A stretch of DNA of 64,000 bases from Allobosea sp. (GTDB taxonomy: Bacteria; Pseudomonadota; Alphaproteobacteria; Rhizobiales; Beijerinckiaceae): NCBI GenBank assembly GCA_024231975.1, contig JAAEQB010000078.1, forward strand, positions 124,001 through 188,000. The letters are read 5' to 3'. Below, in pieces: positions 10,895 to 18,775 of this stretch (the first letter of the stretch is position 1; the number at the start of each line of letters is the position of its first letter). A program made the translations under genes and the position numbers. The notes under the pieces are model-generated. The model saw only the letters and a program-made list of their open reading frames with translations. It was not told where the DNA came from and made no database searches.

Positions 10895-11626
10895 ATGGAG
10901 CATCAGGTGGTTTCCCGTTCGCAATGGCTGGATGCGCGCAAGGCCCTGCTCGCCCGCGAGAAGGAGTTCACCCGGCTGCGCGACGAGATCAATGCCGAGC
11001 GCCTCGCTTTGCCCTGGGTCAAGGTCGACAAGGATTACGTGTTCGACACGCCTGCGGGCAAGAAGACCCTGGCCGAACTGTTCGACGGCCGCAGCCAGCT
11101 GGTTATCTACCATTTCATGTTCGGGCCGGATTGGGAGGCCGGCTGCCCCGGCTGCTCTTTCATGGCCGACCATCTCGGCGGCACGCTGGCGCATCTCAAC
11201 AACCACGACGTCACGCTGGTGATGGTCTCGCGCGCGCCGCTCGCCAAGATCGAGACCTACAAGGCGCGCATGGGCTGGAATGTGCCCTGGGTCTCGTCCT
11301 TCGGCAGCGATTTCAACTTCGACTACCAGGCCTCCTTCACCCGGGAGGAACTGGCCAAGGGCCCGGTGCTCTACAACTTCACCCGCACGCCGTCCGAGCA
11401 GGCGCATGACGAATTGCCCGGCCTCAGCTCCTTCATCCGCGACGAGGAAGGCGAGGTGTTCCACACCTATTCGGGCTATGCCCGCGGCGGCGAGGAGATG
11501 CTGACGACGCTGATGATCCTCGACCGCGCGCCGAAAGGCCGCAACGAGGATTCGACGCTGAGCTTCGTCAAGCGCCACGACGAATACGAGGACAAGCCGA
11601 AGGCTCACGGCTGCTGCGCCGCCTGA
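10895..11626 (+). CDS. DUF899 thioredoxin-like family protein
   Basis: 243 residues of the DUF899 family, which has a thioredoxin/AhpC-like fold. The recognisable region is YHFMFGPDWEAGCPGCSFMAD, whose C-x2-C occupies the position of a redox centre, and a later TYSGYARGGEEML block. A Cys pair closes the protein (GCCAA). Biochemical function is not established for the family; a thiol-based or detoxification role is plausible given the divergent MarR gene. The ATG at 10895 has AAGGAGG eight bases upstream. Confidence 0.8.
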   Translation: MEHQVVSRSQWLDARKALLAREKEFTRLRDEINAERLALPWVKVDKDYVFDTPAGKKTLAELFDGRSQLVIYHFMFGPDWEAGCPGCSFMADHLGGTLAHLNNHDVTLVMVSRAPLAKIETYKARMGWNVPWVSSFGSDFNFDYQASFTREELAKGPVLYNFTRTPSEQAHDELPGLSSFIRDEEGEVFHTYSGYARGGEEMLTTLMILDRAPKGRNEDSTLSFVKRHDEYEDKPKAHGCCAA

Positions 11627-11756
11627 GGCGCCGCAGGCAAGACCACGCGCATAGGGTCGGTGGGATGCCCGCTTCCGCAAGGAGCCGGGCTTGGGGCGCG
11701 TGTTTTTTCGACGATCGCTGCGGGCCGGTTCCAGAGACCGACGCCCGCGCAGGAAT

Positions 11757-12812
11757 TCAGCCGGCGCCGAGCCGCTCGCCGCGATAGACGCCGGAGCGGA
11801 TCCGGCCCCACCAGTCGCGGTTCCCCAGATACCATTGAACGGTGTTGCGCAGGCCGCTCTCGAAGCTCTCCTGCGGCCGCCAGCCGAGCTCGCGCTCGAT
11901 CTTGGAGGCGTCGATGGCATAGCGCTGATCATGGCCCGGCCGGTCGGCGACAAAGCGGATCAGCTTTTCGCGCGGGCCGATCGCGGCATCGGGCACGAGT
12001 TCGTCCATCAGCGCGCAGATCGCCTTGACGACCTCCAGATTGCTGCGCTCGGCCGAGCCGCCGACATTGTAGCTCTCGCCGATCCGGCCACTTTCGGCGA
12101 TCAGAGCGAGCGCACGGGCATGGTCCTCGACATGCAGCCAGTCGCGGATCTGAGCGCCCGAGCCATAGACCGGCAGGTCCTTGCCCTCGAGCGCGTTGAG
12201 GATCATCAGCGGGATCAGCTTCTCGGGGAAGTGATACGGCCCGTAATTGTTCGAGCAGTTCGAGAGCACGACCGGCAGCCCATAAGTGTGGTGCCAGGCT
12301 CGCACCAGATGGTCCGAGGCTGCCTTCGAGGCCGAATAGGGCGAGTTCGGCTGGTAGGGCGAGGTCTCGCTGAACAGCCCGTCCTCACCGAGTGAGCCGA
12401 AGACCTCGTCCGTCGAGATCTGGTGGAAGCGGAAGCTCGCCTGCTCGGCCGGCGGTAGCGTGCGCCAGTGCCGCAGTGCCTCCTGCAGCAGCACGAAAGA
12501 GCCGACGATATTGGTCTCGATGAAGGCGGCCGGCCCGTCGATCGAGCGGTCGACATGGCTCTCGGCGGCGAGGTGCATGACGATGTCGGGGCGGAACTCG
12601 GCAAAGGCCTGCTGTATCGCGGCCTGGTCGCCGATATCGGCCTGGAGGAACGCCAGCCGGGGATCGTTCGAGACGGGTTCGAGATTGTCGCGGTTGCCGG
12701 CATAGGTCAGCTTGTCGACGACCAGCACCTGATGCGGCGTCTGCCGGATCAGGTGGCGCACCACGGCCGAGCCGATGAAACCGGCGCCGCCGGTGACGAG
12801 ATAGCGCTTCAC
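11757..12812 (-). CDS. rfbB: dTDP-glucose 4,6-dehydratase
   Basis: Converts dTDP-glucose to dTDP-4-dehydro-6-deoxyglucose in dTDP-rhamnose or related deoxysugar synthesis. 351 residues, an extended short-chain dehydrogenase: NAD motif GGAGFIG (8-14), catalytic T134-D135-E136 in STDEVFG, and Y159xxxK163 in YSASK. Starts at a GTG overlapping the rfbC stop (GTGA). The rfbA and rfbD genes needed for the full dTDP-rhamnose pathway are not in this window. Confidence 0.93.
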   Translation of the reverse strand: MKRYLVTGGAGFIGSAVVRHLIRQTPHQVLVVDKLTYAGNRDNLEPVSNDPRLAFLQADIGDQAAIQQAFAEFRPDIVMHLAAESHVDRSIDGPAAFIETNIVGSFVLLQEALRHWRTLPPAEQASFRFHQISTDEVFGSLGEDGLFSETSPYQPNSPYSASKAASDHLVRAWHHTYGLPVVLSNCSNNYGPYHFPEKLIPLMILNALEGKDLPVYGSGAQIRDWLHVEDHARALALIAESGRIGESYNVGGSAERSNLEVVKAICALMDELVPDAAIGPREKLIRFVADRPGHDQRYAIDASKIERELGWRPQESFESGLRNTVQWYLGNRDWWGRIRSGVYRGERLGAG

Positions 12813-13387
12813 GGCTGGGCCTCCCAGCGGAACGGGCTGGCGAAACCGGCAAAGCCGGGCAGGACGGCGTCCTTGCCGGAGAGCTGCGCCTCGGTGACCG
12901 TCACCGGCCAGTCGATCGCAAGGCCGGGATCGTTCCAGGCGATGCCGCCCTCCGTCTCCGGCGCATAGGGGCCGTCGACCTTGTAGACGACCTCGGTGCT
13001 GGGCTCGAGCGTGCAGAAGCCATGGGCGAAGCCGCGCGGCACGTAGAGCTGCTCGGCCCCTTCGGCGGTGAGCGTCGCCGCGCACCATTTGCCATAGCTC
13101 GGCGATCCCAGGCGGATATCGACGGCGACGTCGAAGATCGCGCCCTTCAGCACTCGCACCAGCTTGGCCTGCGCCGCAGGCGGCGCCTGGAAATGCAGGC
13201 CGCGCACCACGCCGCGCGCCGCCGAGAGCGACTGGTTGTCCTGAACGAAGACAGCGCCGATGCCGGCCGCAGCGAAGGCATCGGTGCTGTAGGTCTCCAT
13301 GAAATAGCCGCGCGCATCGCCGAATTTCTTCGGCCTGATCAGGACGACGGCGGGGATGGCGAGGGGCTCGAAGGCGAACTTGCTCAT
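12809..13387 (-). CDS. rfbC: dTDP-4-dehydrorhamnose 3,5-epimerase
   Basis: 192-residue cupin epimerase acting after RfbB. RGLHFQ contains the catalytic histidine (H65), and VVYKVDGPYAPE contains the catalytic-region tyrosine (Y135). Length is normal (about 180-190). Upstream partner of rfbB in a two-gene unit; the stop of rfbC overlaps the rfbB GTG. The product sugar may feed the glycan genes elsewhere in the genome, possibly the cluster at 48-64 kb. Confidence 0.93.
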   Translation of the reverse strand: MSKFAFEPLAIPAVVLIRPKKFGDARGYFMETYSTDAFAAAGIGAVFVQDNQSLSAARGVVRGLHFQAPPAAQAKLVRVLKGAIFDVAVDIRLGSPSYGKWCAATLTAEGAEQLYVPRGFAHGFCTLEPSTEVVYKVDGPYAPETEGGIAWNDPGLAIDWPVTVTEAQLSGKDAVLPGFAGFASPFRWEAQP

Positions 13388-13418
13388 GCCGCCCTTGAAC
13401 CCCTGCCGGCGCGCGCCG

Positions 13419-14540
13419 TCAACGGCCCGGCGCGATCAGACCGCCCGTCATCGGCTCCGCGACGCCGGTGGTGAGCGGGAAGGAGATCGGCAGACCGGCC
13501 TTGCGGCGCATGGCGAGGAAGGCGAAGCACTCCGCCTCGATCGCATCGCCGCGCCAGCCAACGGCCTCCGCCGGAACCGCCTGCGCGCCGGTGCGCGCAT
13601 TGAGCGCCGCCATGATCGCTGGGTTGCGCCTACCGCCGCCGCAGACGATCAGCCTTTCCGGCCTGACCGGCAGCAGGTCGAGGCCGCGTCCGACCGCGCC
13701 GGCGGTGAAGGCGGTCAGCGTCGCCGCCCCGTCCGCGAAGCTGAGGCCCTCGGCCATGGCCGCGGTGAAGTCGTGGCGATCGAGCGATTTCGGATAGGGC
13801 GCGAACAGATAGCGATGCTCGAGCAGGCGCGCGAGCCGGGCTTCATCCACTGTTCCGGCCAGCGAGAAGGCGCCGTCGCGATCCATCTCGCCCTTGCCGT
13901 GCTGCTTGATCCAGTCGTTGAGCGGCGCATTGCCCGGGCCGGTGTCGAAGGCGAGCACGCGTTCGGCATCGGCGAAGGCGCTGAGATTGCCGACGCCGCC
14001 GAGATTGAGCACGGCGGTCTCCTGCCCGGCCCCGATGCTGCGCATCAGCGCGGCGTGATAGCTCGCAACCAGCGGCGCGCCCTGGCCACCGGCGCGGACA
14101 TCGGCGGTGCGAAAATCGTAGACGACGTCGATGCCGAGCTGGCCGGCCATCAGCGTCCCGTCGCCGAGCTGGCGGGTGTCACCCTTGCGCTCTTTGGCCG
14201 GAGCCCGGTGCAGCACGGTCTGGCCATGGAAGCCGATCGCCGCGACCTCCTTCGCAGCAATGTCTTCAGCGGCGAGGAACTCGGCGACGGCCTCGCCTTG
14301 CGCCAGCGTCAGGGCGCGTTCGGCTTCGGCGAAAATTGCCGGCTCCGGGCCGTCGAAACGCCAACCCAGTGCGGCCTGAACGGCCTCGGCCAGCAGATCA
14401 CGAACCTCCTGGCGATAGGGCGAGAGGCGCCACGGCCCGAACTCGGCGACAACGGTGCCATCGGTGCGGATCGCGGCGATGTCGATATTGCCGTCGAGGA
14501 CCGTTCCGGTCATCAGGCCGATCGCCCAGGCTGGCTGCAT
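13419..14540 (-). CDS. anmK: Anhydro-N-acetylmuramic acid kinase
   Basis: Phosphorylates and opens 1,6-anhydro-MurNAc released during peptidoglycan recycling. 373 residues, normal for AnmK. The N-terminal ATP-binding loop reads GLMTGTVLDGNID (the E. coli form is GLMSGTSLDG). Other family blocks are GFHGQTVLHRAP, LNLGGVGNLS, FDTGPGNA and VCGGGRRNP. Of two nearby ATGs (14549 and 14540) the second has the better distance to GAGGGAG. The D-aminopeptidase/peptide-binding operon nearby may serve the same recycling theme. Confidence 0.93.
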   Translation of the reverse strand: MQPAWAIGLMTGTVLDGNIDIAAIRTDGTVVAEFGPWRLSPYRQEVRDLLAEAVQAALGWRFDGPEPAIFAEAERALTLAQGEAVAEFLAAEDIAAKEVAAIGFHGQTVLHRAPAKERKGDTRQLGDGTLMAGQLGIDVVYDFRTADVRAGGQGAPLVASYHAALMRSIGAGQETAVLNLGGVGNLSAFADAERVLAFDTGPGNAPLNDWIKQHGKGEMDRDGAFSLAGTVDEARLARLLEHRYLFAPYPKSLDRHDFTAAMAEGLSFADGAATLTAFTAGAVGRGLDLLPVRPERLIVCGGGRRNPAIMAALNARTGAQAVPAEAVGWRGDAIEAECFAFLAMRRKAGLPISFPLTTGVAEPMTGGLIAPGR

Positions 14541-14573
14541 GCGCCGCATCTCCCTCACGCGCCTCCATCTCAC

Positions 14574-14618
14574 GCAATTCCGGACGCAAAACCGCTGCGC
14601 AGTTTTGCTGAAATGGCT
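14574..14618. repeat. Short REP-like palindromic element
   Basis: An inverted repeat GCAAAAC (14586-14592) / GTTTTGC (14602-14608) is flanked by AATTCCGGAC on one side. The whole block resembles short palindromes that, from memory, recur in intergenic DNA of Hyphomicrobiales. Only one copy is seen here, so the family assignment rests on recollection. Confidence 0.4.
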
Positions 14619-14716
14619 TTGGCGATGCCTGTCACAGGCCAGCCTCACCCGCAATCCCGTCCCGATTCCGTCCCAATCGCCGCTTACGCAGGGCAAGCCT
14701 CTTCTGGAGATCGGCC

Positions 14717-15103
14717 ATGCTGACCCGTCGCTTCGTCCTCACCGCTTGCCTCGGCCTCGCTCCGGCGGGATCGGCCCTCGCCCAGGCCTTGAGCGGTGGC
14801 GTGGGAGCGCCGCCGCGAGCCGTCCCCCCGCCTGTCCCCCTGCCCGCCCCCGTGCCGGATGTCGCTCCACCGCCGCCGCGCGGACCTCGGCCGCCGGCGC
14901 CGGCTTACGATGAAGACGATCAGGATTACGGCATCAGCCGGCGCGAGGCGGTGCGCATCGCCCGTCGCCGCGGCCTGGTCGATGTCGAGAACGTCAGCCG
15001 CCGCCGCGGCGTCTGGATCGTCTCGGGCACCGACGACGAGGGCGACGACATCCGCGTCGTCGTCAATGACGAAGGCTATGTCGTCGACGTCAGACGGGAC
15101 TGA
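14717..15103 (+). CDS. Small secreted Pro-rich protein with PepSY-like C-terminus
   Basis: 128 residues. Signal peptide at about 1-22 (RRFVLTACLGLAPAGSALAQ), then a proline-rich linker (about 30-62), an acidic DEDDQDYG patch, and a C-terminal module of about 60 residues (SRREAVRIARRRGL ... GYVVDVR) that has the alternating pattern of PepSY-like domains. PepSY proteins are often periplasmic inhibitors or sensors, but no function is shown here. GGAGA lies upstream of the ATG. It is convergent with the small gene that follows. Confidence 0.7.
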   Translation: MLTRRFVLTACLGLAPAGSALAQALSGGVGAPPRAVPPPVPLPAPVPDVAPPPPRGPRPPAPAYDEDDQDYGISRREAVRIARRRGLVDVENVSRRRGVWIVSGTDDEGDDIRVVVNDEGYVVDVRRD

Positions 15104-15105
15104 AT

Positions 15106-15315
15106 TCAGCCGGCCTGCAGCGCCGCGTCGAAAGCGTCCTGCAGCATCTGCCGGCATTGCCGGGCCTGCTCACGGCTCGGCTCGTGCAGGATATGCGGGG
15201 TGATGTCGGCGAGGTCGCGCAAGGCGAAATCGATCGCCGACATCAGATCGAGCGCATCGCCATCGCTTGCGGCGAGCTGCGGCTTCAACTGGCGGAACTG
15301 CAGAACCTGACCCAT
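15106..15315 (-). CDS. Small conserved-looking protein of unknown function
   Basis: 69 residues from the ATG at 15315 (a GTG at 15327 would add four). It is predicted soluble and largely helical (MGQVLQFRQL ... SREQARQCRQMLQDAFDAAL), with no signal peptide or known motif. It ends two bases from the convergent secreted-protein gene. Coding is supported mainly by the open frame and the lack of an alternative gene; not recognised. Confidence 0.45.
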   Translation of the reverse strand: MGQVLQFRQLKPQLAASDGDALDLMSAIDFALRDLADITPHILHEPSREQARQCRQMLQDAFDAALQAG

Positions 15316-15414
15316 TACGCGTCTCACGAGACTAGAAGGCGAATCGTTCCCTCAAGTCTCGTCCGCAATCGGTCAGGAACCGGTTAACGCGCGATCCTGG
15401 ACGCGAGGCGCAAG

Positions 15415-15546
15415 CCCTCCCCCCGCTTGCGGTGGGGAGGGTTGGGTGGGGGGTAGCGCCACTCGGCTCTCTACATGAAGAAGATCCAAGCCCTGCTTTC
15501 CCGCCCCCCATCCCTAACCCTTCCCCACCGCAAGCGGGGGGAAGGG
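15415..15546. repeat. Dispersed long palindromic repeat, family A, copy 1
   Basis: 132-base element. Left end 15415-15441 (CCCTCCCCCCGCTTGCGG...) and right end 15518-15546 are near-perfect reverse complements and each is itself nearly palindromic around CCGC/GCGG. The middle (TGGGGGG ... CCCCCCA) also pairs. The same architecture recurs at 29985-30097 and 63063-63195. It sits directly after the stop of the peptide-binding protein gene and may act as a 3' stem-loop there. Confidence 0.75.
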
Positions 15547-15554
15547 AACCGGCG

Positions 15555-17138
15555 TCACTTCTTCTCGATGTTCCAGAACAGCATGACGGGAGCCGCCAGC
15601 ACGCCCGAGACGCTGGCGCGCCTGGCATAGGGCTGGTCGAACTGGCCGAGCACGCGATAGGGCTGCATCTCGGCGAGGCGCTTGTGCAGCGTCTCGACCG
15701 CCGCCTTGCGGGCGGCATCGTCAGGCGCATCGACCACGGCGCCACGCAGCGTCTCGGCTTCGGCGTCGCAGGGCCAGCCGGCCCAGGCCTTCTCGCAGGC
15801 CATGTTGGTGCCGATATTGGTCATCGGCGACTGCATGGTCGCGCCCGAGGCATAGGTGACGAACAGGTTCCAGCCGCCCTGGTCCGGCGGGCTCTTGTTC
15901 TGCTGGCGGGTGGTGACGGTGCCCCAGTCGGAGAACTGGACGTCGACGGCGATCCCGACCTTCTTCAGCTGGGCAGCGGCGACCTCGGCCATGCGGCCGA
16001 TCGCGGCGATGTCGTTGCTCGTGGTCAGCACCAGCTTCTCGCCCTTGTAGCCGGCTTCGGCCAGTAACTGCTTCGCCTTCTCCAGATCGGGCTTGGCGTA
16101 GCCCTCAGTGCCGGCTTCCGTGCCGTTCGGACCACCGCAGATGAAATAGGCGGCGCAGCGCTTCCACCATTCCTCGTCGCCGAAGCCGCCGGCCAGGAAT
16201 TCGGCCTGGTCGGTGGCATAGGCCAGCGCGAGCCGCGCCTTCGGATTGTCGAAGGGCGGATGCAGGCTGTTCGGCCGCAGCATCACCTGGTTGGCGAGGT
16301 TGGAATAGCGCTCGACCTTGACGTCCTTCGCCGCCGCGACCACCGGGATCAGGTCCTGGCTCGGCTGTTCCCAGATATCGATCTCGCCGGTCTGCAGCGC
16401 CGCCGCGGCCGTTGCCGGGTCGGGCATGATCAGCCACTCGACGCGGTCGACCTTGACGATCCGCCCGCCGGCGAGCCCGTCGGCCGGCTCGGAGCGCGGC
16501 ACATAGTCCGGATTCCTGTCGTAGACGACCTTGGCACCGCTGCGCCATTCCGCCCGGTTGAACTTGAACGGGCCGGAACCGATCGTCTCGGTCATCGGCT
16601 TCATCGGATCGGTCGCCGCATCGGCCTCGCGCATGATCACCGGGATCTGGCCGACGGCCGAGCCGAGCGCGAACGGCACCAGCGCCATCGGCTTCTTCAG
16701 CTTGAGCACGAAGGTCCTGTCGTCCTTCGCCTCCATGCCCTCGGTATACTCGCCGAGCTTGCCGCCGATGGTGTCGCGCTTCATCCAGCGCGTCAGCGAG
16801 GCGATGACGTCGCGCGTCGTCACCGACTGGCCGTCATGGAATTTGAGGCCCGGCCGCAAGGTGAAGGTCCAGCTCAGCTTGTCGTCCGATGTCGAGAAGC
16901 TCTCGACCATCTGCGGCTTGGGCTGGAGGTTGGCGTCCCAGGCGAACAGGGTCTCGTAGATCATCAGCCCGTGCATGCGGGTGATGACGATCGAGGCGGC
17001 GACGGGATCGAGCGTCTTGAGGTCCGCATGCGGCGCGACGCGCAGGACATTCTTCGGCGCCGGCTGCGCCTGCGCGCTGGTGGCGAGCATTACGGCGGCC
17101 GCGCCGATCAGTGCGGCGGCAAAGCGGGATCGGATCAT
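15555..17138 (-). CDS. ABC transporter substrate-binding protein, peptide type (family 5), copy 1
   Basis: 527-residue periplasmic solute-binding protein of the DppA/OppA class (SBP_bac_5). Signal peptide MIRSRFAAALIGAAA...AQA at residues 1-24; family blocks LKTLDPVAAS, LRPGLKFHDG, ARLALAYATDQ. Start at the ATG with GGGAGG upstream. It is a close paralogue of the next gene upstream, with the same length and long identical stretches, so it is a tandem duplication. Permease and ATPase genes are absent from the window. Substrate is probably a peptide, possibly one produced by the hydrolase at the head of the operon. Confidence 0.9.
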   Translation of the reverse strand: MIRSRFAAALIGAAAVMLATSAQAQPAPKNVLRVAPHADLKTLDPVAASIVITRMHGLMIYETLFAWDANLQPKPQMVESFSTSDDKLSWTFTLRPGLKFHDGQSVTTRDVIASLTRWMKRDTIGGKLGEYTEGMEAKDDRTFVLKLKKPMALVPFALGSAVGQIPVIMREADAATDPMKPMTETIGSGPFKFNRAEWRSGAKVVYDRNPDYVPRSEPADGLAGGRIVKVDRVEWLIMPDPATAAAALQTGEIDIWEQPSQDLIPVVAAAKDVKVERYSNLANQVMLRPNSLHPPFDNPKARLALAYATDQAEFLAGGFGDEEWWKRCAAYFICGGPNGTEAGTEGYAKPDLEKAKQLLAEAGYKGEKLVLTTSNDIAAIGRMAEVAAAQLKKVGIAVDVQFSDWGTVTTRQQNKSPPDQGGWNLFVTYASGATMQSPMTNIGTNMACEKAWAGWPCDAEAETLRGAVVDAPDDAARKAAVETLHKRLAEMQPYRVLGQFDQPYARRASVSGVLAAPVMLFWNIEKK

Positions 17139-17191
17139 GAATGGCCTCCCTCGATTGTTGAAACGCAGGATGCGCGGGCCCCGGAGCGCCC

Positions 17192-18775
17192 TCATTGCTT
17201 CTCGATGTTCCAGAACAGCATGACCGGCGCAGCGAGCACACCGGCGACATTGGCGCGCCGAGCATAGGGCTGCACGAACTGGCCGAGCACCCGATAGGGC
17301 TGAACCTCGGCGAGGTGCCGATGCAAGGTCTCGACCGCGGCCTTGCGAGCGGCCTCGTCCGGCGCATCGACCACGGCGCCGCGCAGCTTTTCGGTCTGCC
17401 CATCGCAGGCCCAGCCGGCCCAGGCCTTCTCGCAGGCCATGTTGGTGCCGACATTGGTCAATGGCGACTGCATGGTCGCGCCGGGGATGGTGGTGACGAA
17501 GAGGTTCCAGCCGGCACGGCCGGGGGCGCTACGGTTCTGCTGGCGCGTCGCCACCGTGCCCCAATCGGAGAACTGCAGGTCGATGTTGAAGCCGGCCTTG
17601 CGCAGGCTGTCGGCGGCGACCTCCGCCATGCGGCCGATCGAGGGGATGTCCATGCTCGACATCAGCGCCAAAGGCTCGCCCTTGTAGCCGCTCTCAGCGA
17701 GGAGCTGCCTGGCCTTGGCAAGGTCGGGCTTGCCGAAACCTTCGGCGCCAGCCTCGGTGCCGTTCGGCCCGCCGCAGATGAAATAGGAATTGCAGCGCTG
17801 CCACCATTCCTCATCGCCAAAGCCGCCGGCCAGGAACTCGGCCTGATCGGTGGCATAGGCGAGCGCGAGCCGGGCCTTGGGGTTGTCGAAGGGCGGATAG
17901 AGATGGTTGGGCCGCAGCAGCGCCTGGTCCGGCAGGCTGGCATAGCGCTCGACCTTGACCTCCTTCGTCGCCGCGATCATCGGCACGAGGTCCTGGCTCG
18001 GCTGCTCCCAGATGTCGATCTCGCCGGTCTGCAGCGCCGCGGCCGCGGTCGCCGGATCGGGCATGATCAGCCATTCGACCCGGTCAACCTTGACGATGCG
18101 TCCGCCGGCGAGCCCATCGGCCGGCTCAGAGCGCGGCACGTAATCCGGGTTCCTGTCGTAGACGACCTTGGCGCCGCTGCGCCATTCCGCCCGGTTGAAC
18201 CTGAACGGGCCGGAGCCGATCGCCTCGCTAATCGGCTTCAACGGATCGCTCGCCGCGTCGCTCTCGCGCATGATCGCCGGGATGTTGCCGACCGCCGAGC
18301 CGAGCGCGAAGGGCACCAGCGCCATCGGCTTCTTCAGCTTCAGTAAGAAGGTCCGATCATCGACCGCCGTCATCACCTCGGTGTACTCGCCGAGCTTGCC
18401 GCCGATGGTGTCGCGCTTCATCCAGCGCGTCAGCGAGGCGATCACGTCGCGCGTCGTCACCGGCTGGCCGTCATGGAACTTGAGGCCGGGCCGCAGCGTG
18501 AAGCTCCAGCTGAGCTTGTCATCCGCGGTCGAGAAGCTCTCGACCATCTGCGGCTTCGGCTGGAGCTTGGCGTCCCAGGCGAACAGCGTCTCGTAGATCA
18601 TCAGCCCGTGCATGCGGGTGATCAGCACCGAAGCAGCGACCGGATCGAGCGTCTTGAGATCGGCATGCGGCGCCACCCGCAGCACGTTTTTCGGCGTGGA
18701 CTGCGCCTGCGCCCCGGTAGCGAGCATCAGGGCGGCCGCTCCGATGAGTGCGGCAGCGAGGCGAGATCGGATCAT
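17192..18775 (-). CDS. ABC transporter substrate-binding protein, peptide type (family 5), copy 2
   Basis: 527 residues, the same length as its downstream neighbour. Signal peptide MIRSRLAAALIGAAALMLA...AQA. Sequence runs in register with copy 1 with mostly conservative changes; differences cluster around the ligand region (for example SSMDIPSIGRM versus TSNDIAAIGRM). The ATG overlaps the stop of the D-aminopeptidase-like gene (ATGA), so hydrolase and binding protein are coupled. Two binding proteins for one importer could widen substrate range. Confidence 0.9.
   Translation of the reverse strand: MIRSRLAAALIGAAALMLATGAQAQSTPKNVLRVAPHADLKTLDPVAASVLITRMHGLMIYETLFAWDAKLQPKPQMVESFSTADDKLSWSFTLRPGLKFHDGQPVTTRDVIASLTRWMKRDTIGGKLGEYTEVMTAVDDRTFLLKLKKPMALVPFALGSAVGNIPAIMRESDAASDPLKPISEAIGSGPFRFNRAEWRSGAKVVYDRNPDYVPRSEPADGLAGGRIVKVDRVEWLIMPDPATAAAALQTGEIDIWEQPSQDLVPMIAATKEVKVERYASLPDQALLRPNHLYPPFDNPKARLALAYATDQAEFLAGGFGDEEWWQRCNSYFICGGPNGTEAGAEGFGKPDLAKARQLLAESGYKGEPLALMSSMDIPSIGRMAEVAADSLRKAGFNIDLQFSDWGTVATRQQNRSAPGRAGWNLFVTTIPGATMQSPLTNVGTNMACEKAWAGWACDGQTEKLRGAVVDAPDEAARKAAVETLHRHLAEVQPYRVLGQFVQPYARRANVAGVLAAPVMLFWNIEKQ

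Noticed and set aside
11667..11708. Possible terminator after the DUF899 gene (GCCCG...CGGGC and a run of six T)
   Set aside because: The stem has several mismatches and the T-run lies about 12 bases away, so the case is too weak to annotate.
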